Shown one piece after another: positions 13,626-17,933 of a stretch of DNA of 17,933 bases (its first letter is position 1; each line of letters begins with the position of its first letter). A program made the position numbers and the translations under genes. The stretch covers positions 1 through 17,933 of the forward strand of contig URPJ01000024.1 in NCBI GenBank assembly GCA_900549745.1, given 5' to 3'. The DNA comes from an uncultured Collinsella sp. Lineage in GTDB: Bacteria > Actinomycetota > Coriobacteriia > Coriobacteriales > Coriobacteriaceae. Under the pieces are notes generated by a model, which saw nothing but the letters and a program-made list of their open reading frames with translations, had not been told where the DNA came from and did not search any database.

Positions 13626-15123
13626 GATGTCCTCCTACCTGATCGTTGCGTTCGCGCGCGGTGGCGCCAGTGGTAAAGCTTAATCCCTTGACGAGCGCGT
13701 TTTTGCCGTACTTGCCCTTTACGGCCAGGACCGCGCGCGCCAGGTCGCGCTCGCGCTCATCCGCCTCGATATCGCTAAATAGGTCGATGGTGGCAAATTC
13801 CTCAGGCATGAGGTTGCCAAAGCCCAGGTTGATACGCTTGACCGGTCGTTTGGGATCGACAGTCTGCGCCCAGAGCTCATCGAAATAGCCCATGATCTTC
13901 TTAAACGAATTGGTGCGCTCGGGCAGCTTTCGCGAAGCGTTGGAGTGCGCGAAGAGGACGGCATAGCCACCGCGCGGTTTGCCGCCATGCTCTCCCACAA
14001 AGATGCCATCGATTGCCTGTGCTTCGCGCACCAGGCGGCGCCGTTCGTCATCGCGCTGGACGGGCTTGGGCGCACGGGGCGCGAGCTCGGGGCCGGTGGT
14101 TGCGGTGGGCTCGATGCTCGACGTGCTCGAGCGCAGGTGCCCACATCCGTCCACATATTGCGCTGTGCCGCTGGCGTCGAGGCGGCGTATGTCGGCCCGC
14201 TCGCTCGCATAGCCCACAAAGAGCGAGATGCTGTCACAGACCACGTGCTTATCGACTAAGTCCAACACGGCGTTGTCGACCATCTCGCGCAAGACAGTGT
14301 AGGCCTGCTCGTAGACATAGCCCTTCGAGAGCACCTGTCCTGTGGTAGTTGAGGTTGCCTGTGGGCGATAGGCTTGGATATCGGCGATGGTTGTCGGCTC
14401 GCGTCCAAAGGCGTGGTCGATGAGATACTCGGCATTGACGCCGAGCTCGTCGTAGAGCAGGTTCTCGTCGAGCGCCGCGACGCCCATCAGATCGTAGACG
14501 CCGTATTTCTCGAGGCGGGCTGCCACGCCGGGGCCGATGCCCCAGATGTCGGTGATGGGACGATGGGGCCAGATCTCCTTGCGAAAGGTCTCGTCGTCGA
14601 GTATGCCGATGCGGCTGGGTACGTGCTTGGCGGTAATGTCGAGCGCTACCTTGGCCTGGAATAGGTTGGGGCCGATGCCGACCGTCGCCGTGATGCCGGT
14701 GCGCGCGAGGACCTCGTCGCGCAGCGTGCAGGCGAACCCTTCCGCATCGGTGTGATAGAGGTCCAGATAGGGCGTCACGTCGATAAAGCACTCATCGATG
14801 GAGTAGACGTGCACGTCCTGGGGGCTGACGTATTCCAGATAGATGCCGTAGATTTGCGCCGACACCTCCATGTAGTGCTGCATGCGCGGCACGGCTTTAA
14901 TGTAGTCGATGCCATCGGGAATTTCGAACAGACGGCAGCGATTGTGTATCCCGAGGTCCTTCATGGCCTGCGTGATGGCAAGGCAGATGGTCGTGCGTCC
15001 GCGCGATTCGTCGGCAACGACCAGGTTGGTGGTGAGCGGATCGAGCCCACGGTCGACGCACTCGACGCTGGCATAAAACGTCTTGAGGTCGATGCAGATA
15101 TAGGTGTGCTGCTCGTGCGCCAT
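13618..15123 (-). CDS. Y-family translesion DNA polymerase (UmuC/UvrX-like)
   Basis: A 501-residue error-prone polymerase that copies past damaged bases. The palm motifs are intact: CIDLKTFYASVE (Asp12, steric-gate aromatic Tyr17) and VYSIDECFIDVT (Asp110, Glu111). A helix-hairpin-helix-like DIWGIGPGVAARLEKYGV (thumb) follows, then a little-finger domain. At about 500 residues it is longer than Pol IV (350-400) and fits the UmuC/UvrX branch that pairs with YolD. I chose the ATG at 15121-15123, preceded by AGGA at 5 nt; the GTG seven codons earlier has no site. The gene is first in a two-gene operon with a near-consensus promoter and two LexA-like boxes, so it should be induced by DNA damage. 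Confidence 0.93.
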   Translation of the reverse strand: MAHEQHTYICIDLKTFYASVECVDRGLDPLTTNLVVADESRGRTTICLAITQAMKDLGIHNRCRLFEIPDGIDYIKAVPRMQHYMEVSAQIYGIYLEYVSPQDVHVYSIDECFIDVTPYLDLYHTDAEGFACTLRDEVLARTGITATVGIGPNLFQAKVALDITAKHVPSRIGILDDETFRKEIWPHRPITDIWGIGPGVAARLEKYGVYDLMGVAALDENLLYDELGVNAEYLIDHAFGREPTTIADIQAYRPQATSTTTGQVLSKGYVYEQAYTVLREMVDNAVLDLVDKHVVCDSISLFVGYASERADIRRLDASGTAQYVDGCGHLRSSTSSIEPTATTGPELAPRAPKPVQRDDERRRLVREAQAIDGIFVGEHGGKPRGGYAVLFAHSNASRKLPERTNSFKKIMGYFDELWAQTVDPKRPVKRINLGFGNLMPEEFATIDLFSDIEADERERDLARAVLAVKGKYGKNALVKGLSFTTGATARERNDQVGGHRA

Positions 15124-15137
15124 CCGTGTCCTATCAT

Positions 15138-15168
15138 CAAACACATGTTCTTATCGAATATCTGTTCG
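15138..15168 (-). promoter_or_regulatory. Tandem LexA (SOS) boxes
   Basis: Box 1, minus strand CGAACAGATATTCG (15155-15168), is a near-perfect palindrome with one mismatch. Box 2, AGAACATGTGTTTG (15138-15151), matches GAAC-N4-GTTC except the last base. Their centres are 17 bp apart and they lie directly after the -10 box of the polymerase promoter, where LexA would block transcription. Confidence 0.75.
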
Positions 15169-15197
15169 ATAATACCCTCTCATCCGGACATCGTCAA
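15169..15197 (-). promoter_or_regulatory. Promoter of the polymerase-YolD operon
   Basis: On the minus strand TTGACG (15192-15197), a 17-nt spacer and TATTAT (15169-15174): close to the sigma70 consensus. The first LexA box begins at the next base. Confidence 0.8.
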
Positions 15198-15203
15198 AAC
15201 CTG

Positions 15204-15233
15204 TCAAAAAGGGACTGGTTTGTTTTGGTAGGT
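15204..15233 (+). repeat. Inverted repeat, left copy
   Basis: This 30-bp stretch, starting TCAAAAAGGGAC, matches the reverse complement of 15932-15961 at 26 of 30 positions. It lies 6 bp from the polymerase -35 box. Confidence 0.8.
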
Positions 15234-15360
15234 ATGGTCGTGCGGTTGGATCGGGTTTTAACGCAGCTCTAAAGAGTGCGAAACAGCTCGGAAAACCTTG
15301 CTTCGTAGCATGAGCCTAACGATTGATACCGCCTATGCGCACGGAAGGGTTGTGGGAAAG

Positions 15361-15885
15361 ATGGTCAATTATGGGTTTGGTATGCCGACACGCCTTGTTG
15401 CGGATGGGGACGTGGCTCGCTGGTGCGGACGATTGGTCGCTCACTACGGTGGCACCAAGGCGCTGGTCGTGCTGGGCGGAGACAAGCATACGCGTGATGA
15501 GCTCGTCTCGGCGGCGCTCGGCTCGTTTGATCGAGCTCTGCTCGAGCGCGTGCTTTTTCGCTGCGGCTCGGTTGAGGGTGACGGGGGAGACGAACTGATC
15601 GACGAAGCCGTGGCCCTGGCGACCGACGAAGGCGTGGACTTTGTCCTGGCGATTGGCGATGCCGATACTGCTGGCTTTGCGCGCGAGCTCGCGCGTCGCA
15701 TGGCGGCGCTCGATGCCGGCGAAGACGGCTTTGTGCCTTATGGATGCATTGTCTCGGAGGGCAAGGTGCCTGCTGTCGTGGGCACCGGCGAGGTTCCCGT
15801 TTTTGCCATTATCGCGCCCGAACTGCTGGAGGGCATCGGGTCTCCTCTGCGTGAGTTACTCGGTAGCGTCTGCGCCGCGGCCTAA
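15361..15885 (+). CDS. Lone domain resembling the N-terminal half of Fe-dependent alcohol dehydrogenases
   Basis: A 174-residue protein that begins MVNYGFGMPTRLVADGDV, like the start of iron-dependent alcohol (butanol) dehydrogenases, and continues with GGTKALVVLGGD and DEAVALATDEGVDFVLAIGD in the same order as their NAD-binding domain. The expected GGGS turn is replaced by IGDADTAG, and the C-terminal metal-binding domain is absent (full enzymes are about 380-400 residues). VVGTGEVPVFAI may echo the ATGSE block. It is therefore probably not a working dehydrogenase; it may be a decayed gene or an evolved regulator. The start is uncertain: GGAAGGG lies 11 nt before ATG 15361, while ATG 15310 and TTG 15298 have no site. 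It is flanked by inverted 30-bp repeats. Confidence 0.6.
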   Translation: MVNYGFGMPTRLVADGDVARWCGRLVAHYGGTKALVVLGGDKHTRDELVSAALGSFDRALLERVLFRCGSVEGDGGDELIDEAVALATDEGVDFVLAIGDADTAGFARELARRMAALDAGEDGFVPYGCIVSEGKVPAVVGTGEVPVFAIIAPELLEGIGSPLRELLGSVCAAA

Positions 15886-15893
15886 TATTTGCC

Positions 15894-15959
15894 ATAAAAG
15901 GACGGGTTATTTTTGGTTGGTAAAGCGTTTGACCTGCCAAAATAAGCCTGTCCCTTTTT
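15894..15959 (+). terminator. Repeat-derived hairpin ending in a T-run
   Basis: A long imperfect stem: the left arm from AAAAGGAC at about 15896 to GGT at about 15921, with the right arm 15932-15958, followed by TTTTT within the arm. It starts a few bases after the lone-domain gene and probably terminates it. The right arm is the right copy of the inverted repeat. Confidence 0.6.
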
Positions 15960-15961
15960 GA
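15932..15961 (-). repeat. Inverted repeat, right copy
   Basis: Reverse complement of 15204-15233 with four mismatches. It also forms one arm of the hairpin after the lone-domain gene. Confidence 0.8.
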
Positions 15962-16043
15962 TCGGTTGCCGTTTGGGGGCCGATTGGCAACGCTCGCTGA
16001 TTGTAGTCTTGACCTGCGCTAGAATAGTGGCATCTGAATGTCC

Positions 16044-16065
16044 GGGCGCATGGAGGCGTGCGCCC
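16044..16065 (+). promoter_or_regulatory. Hairpin in the pgi leader
   Basis: GGGCGCA (16044-16050) and TGCGCCC (16059-16065) form a perfect 7-bp stem with the 8-nt loop TGGAGGCG. It lies just before the real ribosome site. A TAGAAT (16020-16025) upstream could be the -10 box; no good -35 was found. Confidence 0.45.
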
Positions 16066-16084
16066 GTATGCTGAGGAGGACTCT

Positions 16085-17779
16085 ATGGCAACTGTTGCCG
16101 CACCTATCGATGCTACGTCGACTGCCGCTTGGAAGGCACTCGAGGCTCATCAGGAGAAGCTCGAGGCCGAGGGTATCGACCTCAAGGCCTGGTTCGCTGC
16201 CGATGCGGAGCGCGTGAACAAGCTGAGCTTTGACGCCGGTGACCTGCACTTCGACCTGTCCAAGAACCTGGTGACCGATGAGACCGTCAAGCTGCTGTGC
16301 GATCTTGCCCGCGAGGTGAAGCTCGAGGAGCGCCGCGACGCCATGTTCTCCGGCGAGCACATCAACACCACCGAGGACCGCGCCGTCCTGCACACCGCGC
16401 TGCGCCGTCCGGCAAGCGAGAAGGGCCAGCTCATCGTCGACGGCCAGGATGTCGTCGCCGACGTGCACGAGGTCCTCGATCGCATGTATGCCTTCGCCGA
16501 GCGCGTGCGCTCCGGTGAGTGGAAGGGCGTTACCGGCAAGAAGATCGAACACCTGGTGTCTATCGGCATCGGCGGCTCCGATCTGGGCCCGGTCATGGCT
16601 TACGAGGCCCTGCGTCCCTATGCCGACGCCGGTATCGACTGCCGCTATATCTCCAACATCGACCCCAACGACCAGGCCGAGAAGCTCAAGGGCCTCGATC
16701 CCGAGACCACGCTCGTGATCATCGTCTCCAAGACCTTCACCACGCTCGAGACCCTCACCAACGCTCGCGAGGTCAAGACCTGGATGCTCGAGCAGCTCAA
16801 GGCTCAGGGCGCCATCGACGGCTCCGATGAGCAGAACGCCGAGGCCGTGGCCAAGCACTTCGTCGCCGTTTCAACCGCACTCGAGAAGGTTGAGGCCTTC
16901 GGTATCGACCCCGCCAACGCCTTCGGTTTCTGGAACTGGGTTGGCGGCCGCTATTCCGTTGACTCCGCCGTGGGCCTGTCGCTGATCGTCGTGCTTGGCC
17001 CCGAGCGCTTCCAGCAGTTCCTCGAGGGCTTCCACGCCATCGACGAGTACTTCTGCAACACCCCGCTCGAGAACAACGCCGTCGCGCTAATGGGCCTGCT
17101 CAACGTTTGGTACGTCAACTTCTTCGGTTCCAAGAGCCACGCCGTGCTGCCGTACTGCCAGTATCTGCACCGTTTCCCGGCCTACCTGCAGCAGCTCACC
17201 ATGGAGTCCAACGGCAAGCACGTCCGCTGGGACGGCAGCGCCGTGACCTCCGACACCGGTGAGATCTTCTGGGGCGAGCCCGGCACCAACGGCCAGCATG
17301 CCTTCTACCAGCTGCTGCACCAGGGCACCGTGGTGGCCCCGGCCGATTTCATCGCCTTTGCCAATACCGCCAACCCTGCGACCGACAGCGGTCAGGACGT
17401 GCACGAGCTGTTCCTGGGCAACTTCCTGGCCCAGACCAAGGCGCTCGCCTTTGGTAAGACAGCCGATGAGGTGCGCGCCGAGGGCACGCCCGAGCAGATC
17501 GTTCCGGCCCGCTGCTTTGAGGGCAACCGTCCGACGACCTCGATCTTCGGCGACACGCTGACCCCGTTCGCGCTCGGCGAGCTCATCGCCCTGTACGAGC
17601 ACATCACGTTTGTCGAGGGCACGGTCTGGGGCATCGACTCCTACGACCAGTGGGGCGTTGAGCTGGGCAAGCAGCTTGCCAAGCAGATTACCCCTGCCTT
17701 CCACGACGATGCCGCCAAGGCCGAGCAGGACGCTTCGACCCAGGCGCTCATCGAGTTCTATCGCGCGCATCGCAAGTAG
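16085..17779 (+). CDS. pgi: Glucose-6-phosphate isomerase
   Basis: A 564-residue glycolytic enzyme interconverting glucose 6-phosphate and fructose 6-phosphate in the cytoplasm. It contains VSIGIGGSDLGP (phosphate-binding), IVSKTFTTLET, the signature GEPGTNGQHAFYQLLHQGT with the catalytic Glu, FEGNRPTTSIFG, and GVELGKQLA with the catalytic Lys near the C-terminus. Length fits the long bacterial form (about 550). The ATG at 16085 follows GAGGAGGA; the frame is open nine codons upstream but only through the leader hairpin. Codon use is strongly biased to GC-ending codons, as for a highly expressed gene. It is transcribed alone and ends in a strong terminator. Confidence 0.97.
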   Translation: MATVAAPIDATSTAAWKALEAHQEKLEAEGIDLKAWFAADAERVNKLSFDAGDLHFDLSKNLVTDETVKLLCDLAREVKLEERRDAMFSGEHINTTEDRAVLHTALRRPASEKGQLIVDGQDVVADVHEVLDRMYAFAERVRSGEWKGVTGKKIEHLVSIGIGGSDLGPVMAYEALRPYADAGIDCRYISNIDPNDQAEKLKGLDPETTLVIIVSKTFTTLETLTNAREVKTWMLEQLKAQGAIDGSDEQNAEAVAKHFVAVSTALEKVEAFGIDPANAFGFWNWVGGRYSVDSAVGLSLIVVLGPERFQQFLEGFHAIDEYFCNTPLENNAVALMGLLNVWYVNFFGSKSHAVLPYCQYLHRFPAYLQQLTMESNGKHVRWDGSAVTSDTGEIFWGEPGTNGQHAFYQLLHQGTVVAPADFIAFANTANPATDSGQDVHELFLGNFLAQTKALAFGKTADEVRAEGTPEQIVPARCFEGNRPTTSIFGDTLTPFALGELIALYEHITFVEGTVWGIDSYDQWGVELGKQLAKQITPAFHDDAAKAEQDASTQALIEFYRAHRK

Positions 17780-17812
17780 TCGCTGCTGTTAACGCATCGC
17801 GCCTTATAGTCA

Positions 17813-17845
17813 GGGGCCCGTATCCTATCGGATGCGGGCCCCTTT
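17813..17845 (+). terminator. Intrinsic terminator of pgi
   Basis: GGGGCCCGTATCC (17813-17825) pairs with GGATGCGGGCCCC (17830-17842) with one wobble and a 4-nt loop, then TTT. Confidence 0.9.
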
Positions 17846-17882
17846 GCTTTGCCGTGGTCCCGGGGCGCACGGCCTTTGTGGC

Positions 17883-17933
17883 TTATAGGACAAAATGTGT
17901 GTCCACGTTGGGGGCATCGGCGCAGGTCGATGC
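17883..17933 (-). CDS. Possible C-terminus of a converging gene (partial)
   Basis: The minus strand is open from the window edge for 16 codons (ASTCADAPNVDTHFVL) to a TAA. GC-rich codons and its position facing pgi across a hairpin make a gene end plausible. Too short to identify. Confidence 0.3.
   Translation of the reverse strand, partial: ASTCADAPNVDTHFVL

Noticed and set aside
16068..16087. Upstream ORF overlapping the pgi start (ATG 16068)
   Set aside because: Its frame only overlaps pgi out of register; the GAGGAGGA site fits the pgi ATG. Not enough to call a leader peptide.
16019..16858. Minus-strand open frame opposite pgi
   Set aside because: Mirror of a highly biased coding sequence, no start signals.

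Overview
The window looks like a chromosomal segment of a Coriobacteriia actinobacterium, most likely Collinsella or a close relative. This is inferred from GC-rich codon use with strong AAAGGAG-type ribosome binding sites, a DUF3793-flavodoxin pair, a ferredoxin-type aldo/keto reductase, a YolD-Y-family polymerase pair, and short palindromic repeats of a kind I associate with Collinsella. No rRNA, tRNA, CRISPR array, transposase or phage gene is visible. Gene calls rest on motifs read by eye; no database was searched.

Layout. (1) 1-2023: a LysR-type regulator reduced to its DNA-binding half (minus strand) diverges from O-acetylhomoserine sulfhydrylase (plus strand). The latter has a near-consensus promoter and a ~178-nt leader holding a 17-codon peptide rich in Cys and Met and three mutually exclusive hairpins. 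(2) 2024-3479: a secreted coiled-coil/3D-like protein and a tiny two-helix membrane protein. (3) 3513-5943: a PanE-like reductase (minus) and an Fe-S aldo/keto reductase (plus). The 325-bp gap between them holds a second small ORF with its ribosome binding site in a hairpin loop, followed by an intrinsic terminator just before the reductase gene. (4) 5944-8073: a Gfo/Idh/MocA oxidoreductase and endonuclease IV, each preceded by a copy of a long hairpin repeat whose inner stem differs between copies but stays paired. (5) 8158-11391: a polar amino-acid ABC importer (lipoprotein, permease, ATPase). The permease carries an unusual N-terminal exported domain of about 140 residues. (6) 11351-12681: a DUF3793-flavodoxin operon whose promoter overlaps a DtxR/IdeR-like box. 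(7) 12744-13173: a membrane-anchored HMA metal-binding protein behind a CsoR-like operator. (8) 13200-15197: a Y-family DNA polymerase and a YolD-like partner, overlapping by 8 nt, behind a strong promoter with two LexA-like boxes. (9) 15204-15961: a lone, motif-poor domain resembling the N-terminal half of iron-dependent alcohol dehydrogenases, flanked by inverted copies of a 30-bp repeat. (10) 16085-17845: glucose-6-phosphate isomerase with a strong terminator, and possibly the last codons of a converging gene at the right edge.

Most genes are housekeeping or accessory metabolism. The least explained signals are in non-coding DNA: the two leader-peptide regions with hairpin-borne ribosome binding sites, and the covarying hairpin pair. 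The Cys/Met-rich leader before the sulfhydrylase is the best candidate for an undescribed regulatory system.
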